Assembly: GCA_029238665.1 (NCBI GenBank)
Contig: JAQWFQ010000001.1
Coordinates: 1 to 39,828, forward strand
Direction of reading: 5' to 3'
DNA: 39,828 nt
DNA from: Crocinitomicaceae bacterium
Lineage (GTDB): Bacteria > Bacteroidota > Bacteroidia > Flavobacteriales_D > Crocinitomicaceae
This document shows, one piece after another, positions 8,089-15,739 of this stretch; position 1 is the first letter of the stretch, and each line of letters starts with the position of its first letter. The position numbers and the translations under genes are program-made. The notes below the pieces were generated by a model that saw nothing but the letters and a program-made list of their open reading frames with translations, was not told the origin of the DNA and ran no database searches.

Positions 8089-10215
8089 ATGACAAGAAAA
8101 AAGAAACCTAAGAATAAGCTTAAATTAAACTTATCACACATTATCCGAAAGGTCTTTTCGGAAAACCCCGAGTCCACTCTTAACCATAAACAAGTTTGTG
8201 CGTTAATTGATGTTCGTGAATCTGCCATTCGTAAGTTAGTGTTTAATATTTTAGAACGTCTAACTGAAGAAGGTTTTCTTAAAAAAAATGGCCACAGTGT
8301 TTATGTTTTAAAAAACACAAACACTTTTTACGAGGGTGTTTTACAAATAACACAGCGTGGATCTGGTTTTGTTGTTTTAGACGATACTAAAATGGATGAT
8401 GTTTTTATTGATAAAGCTAATCTCCACCAAAGCCTTGGTGGAGATCGGGTAAAAATTCAATTATTAAACACTAGAAAATCTCGTAATGAAGGGTTTATTA
8501 TAAACGTTATTGAGCGTGAGCGAACTCAATTTGTTGGAACAATTCAAATGCATGCTAATTTTGCTTTTTTAATTCCTGATAATAGTCGTATCGGTACACA
8601 TTTATATATTAGAAAAGAAAAACTAAAAGGTGCAAAAAATGGAGACAAAGCTTTAGCTAAAATTACTGTTTGGCCAAAATCTGCTGATAATCCTTACGGT
8701 GAAATAATAGAGGTTTTAGGTAACTCTGGTGGTAATGATACTGAAATGGTAAGTATTCTTGTTAATCAAGGGTTAGATTATAAATTTAACAATGATTTAT
8801 TACAAGAAGCTGAATCGTTATCTCTTAATTTAGATAAAAAAGAATTAAAAAAACGACGCGACTTTAGAAACATTACCACTTTTACAATTGACCCGCATGA
8901 TGCTAAAGATTTTGATGACGCCCTTTCTTTTAAAACATTAGAAAACGGAAATATTGAAATTGGTGTTCATATAGCAGATGTAAGTCATTATGTAAGACCT
9001 GGAACAGTAATGGATAAAGAAGCTTTAAAGCGATCCAACTCTGTTTATTTAGTTGATCGTGTTATTCCTATGTTACCTGAACAACTTTCTAATTTAATTT
9101 GTTCATTGCGACCAAAAGAAGAAAAACTAACCTTTTCTGCTGTTTTTGAAATGGATGAAAACGGAACCGTTTACAATGAATGGTTTGGTAAAACAGTCAT
9201 TTTTTCTGACCGAAGGTTTACTTATGAAGAAGCTCAAGAAATTATTGAGGGTACTGATGGTGACTACAAAACAGAAATTTTATTTTTAGATAAAATAGCT
9301 AAAACTTTACGTAAAAATAGATTGAATAATGGTGCTATGAATATTGAAAGTTCTGAAATGCGCTTCCAATTAAATGAAAAAGGACACCCCATTCAAGCAC
9401 TTTTAAAAACATCTAAAGATGCTAATAAACTAGTTGAAGAGTTTATGCTTTTAGCTAATAAAAAAGTGGCTTCCTTTATTTATAATAAGAAAAAAGACAA
9501 AATACCTTTTATTTACCGCTGTCATGATAAACCTGATATAGCTAAAGTTGAATTATTTAAGCTTTTTGTAAAAAAGTTTGGTTACGATATAAACATTGAC
9601 AATACAAATCATATATCAAAAAATATCAATTCATTACTGAACGATGTTAAGTATAAAAATGAATTTGAATTAATTCAAACAATGGCAATTCGATCAATGT
9701 CTAAAGCAACTTATGAAACATTAAATATTGGTCATTATGGTTTAGCTTTTAACAACTATACCCATTTCACCTCTCCTATCCGTAGATATGCCGATCTAAT
9801 GGTACATCGTATTCTTCAAGAGGAATTAATTCAAACTAAACAGGTTAACGGTAATAGTTTAGATGATATTTGTAAACGAATTTCTAGAATGGAAAGAAAA
9901 GCTGTAAGTGCTGAACGAGAAAGTATTAAATATTTTCAAACATTATTTGTAGCTAATAAAGTTGGTGATGAATTTGAAGGAACTGTTTCTGGAATAGCTG
10001 AATTTGGTGTTTTTGTAAAAATGGACAATAACCTTTGTGAAGGATTAGTTCCAATGAAAGAAATTCCAGGAGATTATTATAGTTTTGATTCTGAACAATT
10101 TACAGTTATTGGTTCAAGAACTGGTAAAGAATATAATTTTGGAGATCGTGTTAAAGTACGTATACAAAATGTTTCAACATCAAAACGTCAAATAGATCTA
10201 GAAATGATTAAATAA
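8089..10215 (+). CDS. rnr: Ribonuclease R
   Basis: The 708-residue protein is a full-length RNase R, a processive 3'-5' exoribonuclease that degrades structured RNA, rRNA fragments and tmRNA-tagged messages. Order of parts: basic N-terminus with a helix-turn-helix-like segment (about 10-70), cold-shock/OB domains (about 80-210), RNB catalytic domain with Asp268, Asp274, Asp276 and Asp277 in IDPHDAKDFDDAL, and a C-terminal S1 domain (about 625-705, beginning VGDEFEGTVSGIAEFGVFV). The start ATG directly follows two inverted repeats. The gene converges on a response-regulator gene and their ends overlap by 8 bases. It is distinctly richer in A+T than genes beyond 13 kb, with many T-ending codons, but a core gene like this need not be foreign. 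Confidence 0.96.
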   Translation: MTRKKKPKNKLKLNLSHIIRKVFSENPESTLNHKQVCALIDVRESAIRKLVFNILERLTEEGFLKKNGHSVYVLKNTNTFYEGVLQITQRGSGFVVLDDTKMDDVFIDKANLHQSLGGDRVKIQLLNTRKSRNEGFIINVIERERTQFVGTIQMHANFAFLIPDNSRIGTHLYIRKEKLKGAKNGDKALAKITVWPKSADNPYGEIIEVLGNSGGNDTEMVSILVNQGLDYKFNNDLLQEAESLSLNLDKKELKKRRDFRNITTFTIDPHDAKDFDDALSFKTLENGNIEIGVHIADVSHYVRPGTVMDKEALKRSNSVYLVDRVIPMLPEQLSNLICSLRPKEEKLTFSAVFEMDENGTVYNEWFGKTVIFSDRRFTYEEAQEIIEGTDGDYKTEILFLDKIAKTLRKNRLNNGAMNIESSEMRFQLNEKGHPIQALLKTSKDANKLVEEFMLLANKKVASFIYNKKKDKIPFIYRCHDKPDIAKVELFKLFVKKFGYDINIDNTNHISKNINSLLNDVKYKNEFELIQTMAIRSMSKATYETLNIGHYGLAFNNYTHFTSPIRRYADLMVHRILQEELIQTKQVNGNSLDDICKRISRMERKAVSAERESIKYFQTLFVANKVGDEFEGTVSGIAEFGVFVKMDNNLCEGLVPMKEIPGDYYSFDSEQFTVIGSRTGKEYNFGDRVKVRIQNVSTSKRQIDLEMIK

Positions 10216-10957
10216 TTTTAATCTGCCTATTTAAGTCATTTTTATAAGAACCTCCTATAGGAATATTTTTATCAACTTTTTCCAACATTAAAAATGGATA
10301 TTCTATTGTTTTTATCTTATTTAAATTAATAATATAAGACCTATGAACTCTTAATAGTTTACTACTACCTATTTTAAATTCAATGTTTTTCATTGTAGAA
10401 TGAACAGTATATTTAATGCCAGAAGTGTAAATAACAACATAATCTTTTAATGCTTCTATATATACTATTTCATCTATATACAACTTAACAAGCTTACTGT
10501 TATGTTTTATAAAAATAAATTCATTTACACTTTTTTTACTATTCACTACTGATACTAATATATTATTTATCTCCTCTTTTTCTTTACTGTGTTTATAAAT
10601 AGCTAACTCTATCGTTGAATATAAATCAATATCTTTAACTGGTTTTAATAGATATCCATAAGGTTTTGTTTTTTTAGCTTTAGATAAAGTAACTTCATTT
10701 GTGTATGATGTATAAAAAATAACCGGTATAGAATAGTTTAACCGAATAAAATCAGCTGTTTTTATCCCGTCCATACTCCCTTTTAATTTTACATCCATTA
10801 AAACAATATCAGGAATATCTAAACTCACTTTTTCAATAGCTACCTCACCTGTATTACAAGTTCCTATAACATTATAACCTAGTTTTGTAAGACTATTAAA
10901 TAAATTACTAGAAGTAATTGGTTGGTTCTCTACCACAAGTACACTTATTGCAGCCAT
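10208..10957 (-). CDS. LytTR-family response regulator, orphan
   Basis: The 249-residue protein has a receiver domain (about 1-122) with phospho-acceptor Asp55 (IVLMDVKL), Thr83 and Lys105 (LLKPV), then a LytTR DNA-binding domain (about 145-249; FIFIKHNSKLVKL, then VYIEALKDYVVIYT, HRSYIINLNKI). LytTR proteins bind direct repeats upstream of targets. The acidic pocket near residue 10 reads V-E-N-Q rather than V-E-D-E, so one of the two Mg-binding acids is replaced by Asn11, which could change phosphorylation kinetics. No histidine kinase is adjacent. The very AT-rich stretch upstream may hold its operator. A TAAATTTG element is 22 bases before the ATG. The gene itself is strongly AT-rich. Confidence 0.93.
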   Translation of the reverse strand: MAAISVLVVENQPITSSNLFNSLTKLGYNVIGTCNTGEVAIEKVSLDIPDIVLMDVKLKGSMDGIKTADFIRLNYSIPVIFYTSYTNEVTLSKAKKTKPYGYLLKPVKDIDLYSTIELAIYKHSKEKEEINNILVSVVNSKKSVNEFIFIKHNSKLVKLYIDEIVYIEALKDYVVIYTSGIKYTVHSTMKNIEFKIGSSKLLRVHRSYIINLNKIKTIEYPFLMLEKVDKNIPIGGSYKNDLNRQIKII

Positions 10958-10979
10958 TTTAAATTCGTTTAATAAACTT

Positions 10980-10987
10980 CAAATTTA
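10980..10987 (-). promoter_or_regulatory. Bacteroidota -7 promoter element, LytTR regulator
   Basis: Minus-strand TAAATTTG matches TAnnTTTG, 22 bases before the ATG. A minus-strand TTG at 11013-11011 is 23 bases upstream. Confidence 0.45.
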
Positions 10988-11472
10988 ATCATATATTTTA
11001 TTCTGTTTTTCAAGAATAAAATAGGTAACTCTATTTCTAAATTAATTACAGTTTACCTTTTAAATATTAGATTTAATCTAAACACTTAAAGTAATGTAAA
11101 TCAACTAGTTAATATGAAACAAACCAATTATAAATAGAAGATAGGGTATTTTTTATAAAAAACCAAATAGAGGTATTTTTAACTACTTAATAGAGTAATT
11201 AAATAACTTTTTAATTAAAAAGAGAAACTATTATATTTATTAAGAATGTTAATATGTTTATAAGTATAAAAAAAAGTAAATACTATGTTGTATAACAATC
11301 ATATTAATAGTGTTTTATGTTATATATTTTAAATAAAAACATATGGTTAATTACTTAAGTTTATTCTGTTATAAAAAACTCATAAATAATTAAAACTATA
11401 CTAGGTTTATATAAATAAATAATAGTATTCGAATAAAAAACTATATTTCCTAATAAAAGTAATTAATAGTTA

Positions 11473-11486
11473 TTAATACGTATTAA
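11473..11486. promoter_or_regulatory. Perfect 14-base palindrome, possible operator
   Basis: TTAATACGTATTAA is its own reverse complement and contains one of the few CG steps in an otherwise A/T-only stretch. It lies 140 bases upstream of rpiB. Binding of a dimeric regulator is inference. Confidence 0.3.
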
Positions 11487-11600
11487 CATAAAAAAAAGAT
11501 TTATAGTTAATAAAAAAAAGCAAAAAGGGTTTAAAATAAGGTGTTTAAAGGTTTACATTTTTTTAAATGTTTAAAAGTAGGAGTAATTGTTAATATCATA

Positions 11601-11608
11601 TAAATTTG
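11601..11608 (+). promoter_or_regulatory. Bacteroidota -7 promoter element, rpiB
   Basis: TAAATTTG matches TAnnTTTG and lies 17 bases before the chosen rpiB ATG at 11626; it is downstream of the alternative upstream start at 11587, which argues against that start. Confidence 0.4.
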
Positions 11609-11625
11609 TAAAAAAAGCGAAAATT

Positions 11626-12060
11626 ATGAAAAATATAATACCAATTGGATCTGATCATGCCGGTTTTGAACTCAAAAATAAAATTATAAAACACCTAGAG
11701 AAAAAAGGGTATGAATTAAAGGATTTTGGTTGTTATTCTGAAGAGAGTATTGATTACCCCGACTTTGGTCATCCAGTTGCTTCTTTGGTAGAAGAAAACG
11801 AAGAAATGTTAGGAATAATTATTTGCGGTTCAGGTAATGGTATTAATATGACGGCAAATAAACATCAAAAAGTAAGAAGTGCATTGTGTTGGAATACTGA
11901 AATAGTACAATTAGCAAGAGAACATAATAATGCAAATATTTTGGCTTTACCAGCTCGTTTTATAACAGAAAAAGAAGCTATAGAAATGGTAGAGGTGTTT
12001 TTTTCTGTACAGTTTGAAGGAGGAAGACATCAAAAAAGAGTAAATAAAATATCCTGTTAA
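11626..12060 (+). CDS. rpiB: Ribose-5-phosphate isomerase B
   Basis: The 144-residue protein is a normal-length RpiB/LacAB-type isomerase that interconverts ribose 5-phosphate and ribulose 5-phosphate in the non-oxidative pentose phosphate pathway. Visible signatures are G8-S-D-H11-A-G, catalytic Cys67 in CGSGNG, His100 in REHNNAN, and the phosphate-binding basic tail GGRHQKRV. I use the ATG at 11626 because it gives the family N-terminus (MKNIIPIGSDHAG); the frame extends back to 11587 without added similarity and across a likely promoter. A weak hairpin with a T-run follows at 12093-12112, before the sigma-factor gene. Confidence 0.95.
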   Translation: MKNIIPIGSDHAGFELKNKIIKHLEKKGYELKDFGCYSEESIDYPDFGHPVASLVEENEEMLGIIICGSGNGINMTANKHQKVRSALCWNTEIVQLAREHNNANILALPARFITEKEAIEMVEVFFSVQFEGGRHQKRVNKISC

Positions 12061-12092
12061 AGGGTTGATAAAAGTCTTTATTACAATATTAT

Positions 12093-12112
12093 AAGGTGAA
12101 GCAACCTTTTTT
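12093..12112 (+). terminator. Weak intrinsic terminator after rpiB
   Basis: AAGGT and ACCTT form a 5-base stem around a 6-base loop, followed by a run of T to 12112. The stem is short, so read-through into the sigma gene is likely. Confidence 0.35.
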
Positions 12113-12136
12113 CTGAAAAAGAAGTCTATATAAATA

Positions 12137-12670
12137 GTGAATGATTCCATCCTAGTAAAGAAGTGTGTTAATGGCGATCAACGAGCACAACGAGCGTTGT
12201 TTGAAAAGTTTGCACCAAAAATGTTGGGTGTCTGTTTGCGCTATGCAAAAGAAAAAAACCAAGCAGAAGATTCTTTACAAGAAGGTTTCATTAAAGTTTT
12301 TACTAAAATAAAAAAATATAAAGGAGGCTCTTTAGAAGGGTGGATTAGAAAAATTATGATTAACACCTCTTTGGATAACATTAGAAAAACACACAAGTTT
12401 AAAAACAATGTAAATATAGATGAGGTTGATTATAAATGTATAGAAAACAACACTATAATAGAAGGGTTAGCAGCAGCAGACTTATTAATGATAATAAACA
12501 CAATGCCTGTTGGTTATAGAACCGTTTTTAATATGTTCGCTATTGAAGGATATTCACACAAAGAAATAGGTAAAGAATTAAATGTTTCTGAAAACACATC
12601 AAAATCTCAATATTCTCGAGCAAGAATGTTTTTAAAAAATAAACTAGAAGCTAAAAAAATTGAAAGATAA
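12137..12670 (+). CDS. ECF-type RNA polymerase sigma factor
   Basis: The 177-residue protein has sigma-70 region 2 (about 23-85; LFEKFAPKML, AEDSLQEGFIKVFTKI, GWIRKIMINTSLDNIRK) and region 4 (about 118-172; the helix-turn-helix YSHKEIGKELNVSENTSKSQ), with no region 3, as in extracytoplasmic-function sigma factors. The start must be the GTG at 12137, because an in-frame stop is only two codons upstream and the next Met is residue 29-30, inside region 2. The next gene begins inside its last codons (TTG at 12660), the usual coupling of a sigma factor to its antagonist. No autoregulatory promoter could be identified by eye. Confidence 0.93.
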   Translation: MNDSILVKKCVNGDQRAQRALFEKFAPKMLGVCLRYAKEKNQAEDSLQEGFIKVFTKIKKYKGGSLEGWIRKIMINTSLDNIRKTHKFKNNVNIDEVDYKCIENNTIIEGLAAADLLMIINTMPVGYRTVFNMFAIEGYSHKEIGKELNVSENTSKSQYSRARMFLKNKLEAKKIER

Positions 12671-13478
12671 AGATAAAATAGAGCAACTTTTTTATGATAA
12701 ACTAGGAAGTTTTGAAGTAAAAGTAGACCCGTTGTTATGGTCTAATGTTTCTTCAGAGCTTGCTTCTAAACCAACAGCGCTATCTACAAAAGGGTTTACT
12801 GCTTTAACAAAGACAATATTGTTTATTGGTACCGCTTGTTTTGTTTTTTTAGCGGTAAAGTACCCATTCAAAAAACAATCAACAGATACGGGGGTTAAAG
12901 AAACAAAACAGATTAAAAAGATAAACCCAAAAGAAAACAATCAACAAAACAAAAAAATGAATAAGGTGGTTTTAAAAGAAGAAATAAAACCCCTAAAAAC
13001 CCCTCTGCCAACTAGTATAACTAGCATAGAAAAACCAAAAGAACAAGAAGAAATAATAAAAAAAGAAGCAGTAATTTTCGTTGATACAATAAGCACAAAA
13101 GAACCCCTTCGGGTTGTTAAAGAATTTGTTGAAGAGGTTGTGCCACCAGTTGAACCACAAAAACTACCAATTGAACCACAAAAAGAAATCAAAAAAGACT
13201 ACACGATAGAAGCGCTGCCAAACATTTTTACTCCAAACAACGACGGTAAAAACGATCTTTTTATGGTAAAAACAACCGGTTTATATGATTTTAATATAAC
13301 AGTAATTGATGATAAAAATAACGTTGTTTATCAATCAAAAGATGTAAATTTTTCTTGGAACGGACTTGACCTTTATCAAAACGAATCAAAACCCGGAAAG
13401 TATATTTATATAATTACAGCTATAGACAGAAAAGGAAATAGAATAAGTAAATATAGCCCGCTAATAATCAGAAGATAG
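12660..13478 (+). CDS. Putative membrane anti-sigma factor with CHU_C/T9SS-like C-terminal domain
   Basis: The gene starts with TTG at 12660, overlapping the sigma gene by 11 bases. The 272 residues are: cytoplasmic N-terminal segment (1-48; IEQLFYDKLGSFEV and DPLLW resemble N-termini paired with sigma factors in Bacteroidota); one membrane helix (about 50-67); a Lys/Glu/Pro-rich linker (about 70-185) with a short tandem repeat (VEPQKLP, IEPQK); and from residue 187 a domain opening PNIFTPNNDGKNDLF and ending with Arg-Arg, which matches the gliding-motility-associated C-terminal (CHU_C, T9SS type B sorting) domain. There is no cleavable signal peptide, so this end is expected to stay membrane-tethered in the periplasm. 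Anti-sigma activity is inferred from position and layout. The 3' end overlaps the convergent membrane-protein gene by 18 bases. Confidence 0.8.
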   Translation: MKDKDKIEQLFYDKLGSFEVKVDPLLWSNVSSELASKPTALSTKGFTALTKTILFIGTACFVFLAVKYPFKKQSTDTGVKETKQIKKINPKENNQQNKKMNKVVLKEEIKPLKTPLPTSITSIEKPKEQEEIIKKEAVIFVDTISTKEPLRVVKEFVEEVVPPVEPQKLPIEPQKEIKKDYTIEALPNIFTPNNDGKNDLFMVKTTGLYDFNITVIDDKNNVVYQSKDVNFSWNGLDLYQNESKPGKYIYIITAIDRKGNRISKYSPLIIRR

Positions 13479-14171
13479 GTGTTTTTGATAGGCGCTTACA
13501 CCATAAAAATAAAGCGTTAGGCTTATTGCTAATAAAAAGTGGCTTGCATCATTTTTGTCAAACCATTGGTGTAGGTTTATTTTTAGTGATTGAAAAAAAA
13601 CGGCAGGAAACAAAACAAGAACACTAATCCAAAAAGGCTTAAAAACGGAGGATAACTTTTTATAATAAAAGAAACCTAAAAACCCAAGAGAAAACAACAA
13701 TCCAACGGTTGAATTAAAAGAAGGTACACGAAGCCCTAAGGAAGGATTTTCTTTTAAGTCAAACAGAACAAAGACCGCTGACGCGACACTTACTGCAGCA
13801 ATTAATTTACCAAAAACAACGAAATTAAACACCCGAACAAACGTTTTGTTAGGGTGTATCGAAATCATCGCCCGTTCAATAAAAAAAACAGAAATAATAC
13901 CCAAATACCAAGAAGCGTACTTTCCTGACACCTCCCAGTAGTTATACATTAAATGACCAAGCCCCCCTAATAAAAAGCCAATAGCAAAAAGAATAAAAAA
14001 CCACCTCCAAGCAACAAAAAAAGTGTTTTGAAGGGGCATTTTTCCAACTTTAAAAGCAAAAAATAGAGAAACAATGCAGATAACAAGGTCTCCTAACATT
14101 GCGTTAGGCTCTAATAATTCGAGACCAAAGCACGAAAAGTCAATTTTTGGGTAATCAGATCCAATCAACAT
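13461..14171 (-). CDS. Multi-pass membrane protein, DUF6962-like / possibly CREST-type
   Basis: The 236-residue protein is mostly hydrophobic with about seven predicted membrane helices. The order of conserved-looking polar residues is Asp in LGDLVICIV, a Gly-Gly-x-Gly-His in the second helix (FLLGGLGHLMYNYW), and near the C-terminus His-x-x-Phe-Asp-x-Asn-Asp-x-x-His (HQWFDKNDASHFLL). This recalls DUF6962 proteins and, more loosely, the Ser/Asp/His set of the CREST hydrolase superfamily (alkaline ceramidases, PAQR receptors, Per1). I recognise the pattern from memory only. It is the last gene of a four-gene operon, two bases after the SDR gene, which suggests work on a lipid substrate. Its function is not known. 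Confidence 0.75.
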   Translation of the reverse strand: MLIGSDYPKIDFSCFGLELLEPNAMLGDLVICIVSLFFAFKVGKMPLQNTFFVAWRWFFILFAIGFLLGGLGHLMYNYWEVSGKYASWYLGIISVFFIERAMISIHPNKTFVRVFNFVVFGKLIAAVSVASAVFVLFDLKENPSLGLRVPSFNSTVGLLFSLGFLGFFYYKKLSSVFKPFWISVLVLFPAVFFQSLKINLHQWFDKNDASHFLLAISLTLYFYGVSAYQKHLSSDY

Positions 14172-14173
14172 GG

Positions 14174-14986
14174 TTATTTACTTTTTTCTTCAAACTTATG
14201 TAGGTTTTTTAAAATCAATCGCTCAACCAACAGCGGAAATCTTGGAGCCATAAAAGCGTTTAAACGGCCTATTCTGGTTAAGGTTGTTGTAAATTTTCGC
14301 TTGTTTATGTTTTGAGAAACACGCTTTGCAACATAGCTTGTCGATTGTACCTTTTTATTTTCTCTATTATTTAATACCACCATTGATCCGTCTGCTGAAA
14401 TAGCCTCTTTATTGTGTTCAATTTGTGTTATGCCAACATAAATAAGACCAACATGGATGTTGTTTTTTTTTTCTTCAATACGTATAGATTCTGCAATGGC
14501 TCTCAGTGCCATTTTAGATGAGCAGTATGCAGACAGGCCGGGCAACCCACGTATACCAGCAAGACTTGAAATAAAAACAAGGCTTCCTTGTGTTTTCCTT
14601 AGTTCTGGAATGGCCGGAATAGTAGGGTTAATACTTCCCATAAGATTGCTTGAAAAAACAGATTCAAAAACTTCTGGCTTTAGGTCGGCTACCCCACCTC
14701 TACTTGAAACACCAACGTTATTAACAAGGATGTCAAGTCGATTAAAAGCCTTAATTGCGGCCTTAATTAAAAGCTCCCCACCTTCTTTTTTAGAAACATC
14801 ACAACAACAAACAACCACATTTTTATGAATGGCTAACACGGCTTTTTTTGCTTCGGCTAAACGGGTTTCGTTTCTTCCGTTTAAAACAATATAAGCCCCC
14901 TGGTTGGCTAGGTCAAGAGCAATAGCTTTTCCTATTCCCCTGCTAGACCCTGTAACTATAGCAACCTTTCCTCTTAAGTCGGCCAT
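14174..14986 (-). CDS. Short-chain dehydrogenase/reductase
   Basis: The 270-residue protein is a classical SDR: NAD(P)-binding T12-G-S-S-R-G-I-G19, Asp63 (CCCDVS), N89-N-V-G92, and the catalytic set Asn114, Ser141, Tyr154-C-S-S-Lys158. Arg16 after the glycine motif and Arg38 at the end of the second strand favour NADPH. The C-terminal part (IGRLNAFMAPRFPLLVERLI, about 240-260) is hydrophobic and basic and may touch the membrane. The substrate is unknown; DHRS7-like or ketolipid-reducing members are the nearest kinds I can think of. Its ATG overlaps the stop of the CPBP gene by one base, and the membrane protein follows at once, so translation is probably coupled. Confidence 0.9.
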   Translation of the reverse strand: MADLRGKVAIVTGSSRGIGKAIALDLANQGAYIVLNGRNETRLAEAKKAVLAIHKNVVVCCCDVSKKEGGELLIKAAIKAFNRLDILVNNVGVSSRGGVADLKPEVFESVFSSNLMGSINPTIPAIPELRKTQGSLVFISSLAGIRGLPGLSAYCSSKMALRAIAESIRIEEKKNNIHVGLIYVGITQIEHNKEAISADGSMVVLNNRENKKVQSTSYVAKRVSQNINKRKFTTTLTRIGRLNAFMAPRFPLLVERLILKNLHKFEEKSK

Positions 14987-15732
14987 TATCTTATTTTTAA
15001 GTGTGTTTCTGTGTTATACTTTAGGGCTGTTAAACTATTTGTCCAAGCCATTGCTAAGTGAACAAAAAAAGCAATCCAAATAGTACCTGAAGCAAGTGTT
15101 AACAGACAAAGCACCAACCCTAATGGTATTGCACCTAGCGTTTCATCTAAACCTTTCGGTATGTGTGTGGCAGAGTATAAGGCTATATTTATAACGATTG
15201 CGGGCCAAGCCCCTAAAGGTTCTACTAGCGGGATAAATAACACTCCTCGAAACAAAAACTCATAGCCAAACAGATATAGGGCCCAACCCAACAGGTTTAT
15301 AAAAAGGGTTTTCCTTGTCCAAAGCTTCGCTCTAATTTGAGGGTAATTTTGGAGGTTTTTCGGTTTTTTAGCAGAAAAATAAGCGAGGGGAATAACTAGA
15401 ATTGAAAGGCCAACGGTCCAAATAAAAGTAAAAAGCGCTGTCTCGGGAATAAAAGTAAGCCCGTATTGAGCCAAAGACACCTCGGGGATAAAAAACAAGC
15501 ACAGCGAAACGGGAACAACCCCCATGCTTATAAAGCCAAAAACCTTAGTAAAAAAGATGTGTTTTATAGACCCTTGATCGGCGGTGTTTTGTTTAAAAAA
15601 AGCTGTTTTTATTTTTTTAGATTGGGCTGTAAACCAGTACAGAATAAAAAAAACTAAAGTGACAAAAACAGGAACAACCACACGGGTATCAACCGTCTCC
15701 CAGCTGGTGTCAACGCTAAAAAAATCAACCAT
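14986..15732 (-). CDS. CPBP-family intramembrane metalloprotease
   Basis: The 248-residue protein has about seven to eight membrane helices and the CPBP (CAAX protease and bacteriocin-processing, Abi) motifs: Glu158-x-x-x-Arg162 (YEFLFRG), His190 (YSATHIP) and His225 (FFVHLAMAW). The first motif has a single Glu where many members have Glu-Glu, and the Asn expected four residues after His225 is Ala. Members process prenylated proteins or small peptides, or serve only as scaffolds; the changes leave activity uncertain. It sits between an NAD-dependent epimerase-like gene (7 bases upstream) and the SDR (one-base overlap), an unusual place for a protease unless it belongs to the same lipid-related pathway. 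Confidence 0.87.
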   Translation of the reverse strand: MVDFFSVDTSWETVDTRVVVPVFVTLVFFILYWFTAQSKKIKTAFFKQNTADQGSIKHIFFTKVFGFISMGVVPVSLCLFFIPEVSLAQYGLTFIPETALFTFIWTVGLSILVIPLAYFSAKKPKNLQNYPQIRAKLWTRKTLFINLLGWALYLFGYEFLFRGVLFIPLVEPLGAWPAIVINIALYSATHIPKGLDETLGAIPLGLVLCLLTLASGTIWIAFFVHLAMAWTNSLTALKYNTETHLKIR

Positions 15733-15739
15733 AACAATA

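Larger units (their letters stand above)
10958..11625. other. Gene-free, extremely AT-rich intergenic region
   Basis: I see no credible gene or tRNA in these 668 bases between the divergent LytTR regulator and rpiB. A hand count over 10981-11580 gives about 98 G or C in 600 bases, near 16%. It contains several A-tracts of 6-9 bases, a perfect 14-base palindrome TTAATACGTATTAA at 11473-11486, a 10-base palindrome TATTCGAATA at 11426-11435, and promoter-like elements at each end. I found no cluster of DnaA boxes. It could be a bent-DNA regulatory region for the LytTR gene or a nucleoid-protein binding tract. Confidence 0.6.

Noticed and set aside
10958-11625. AT-rich tract as the replication origin
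   Set aside because: I found no cluster of TTATnCACA-type DnaA boxes, only a distant partial match, and dnaA or dnaN are not adjacent. The parS sites are 14 kb away. Possible but unsupported.
13150-13184. Tandem repeat TTGAACCACAAAAA in the anti-sigma gene
   Set aside because: Two copies with a 21-base period in a Pro/Lys/Glu linker; ordinary linker slippage rather than a regulatory repeat.
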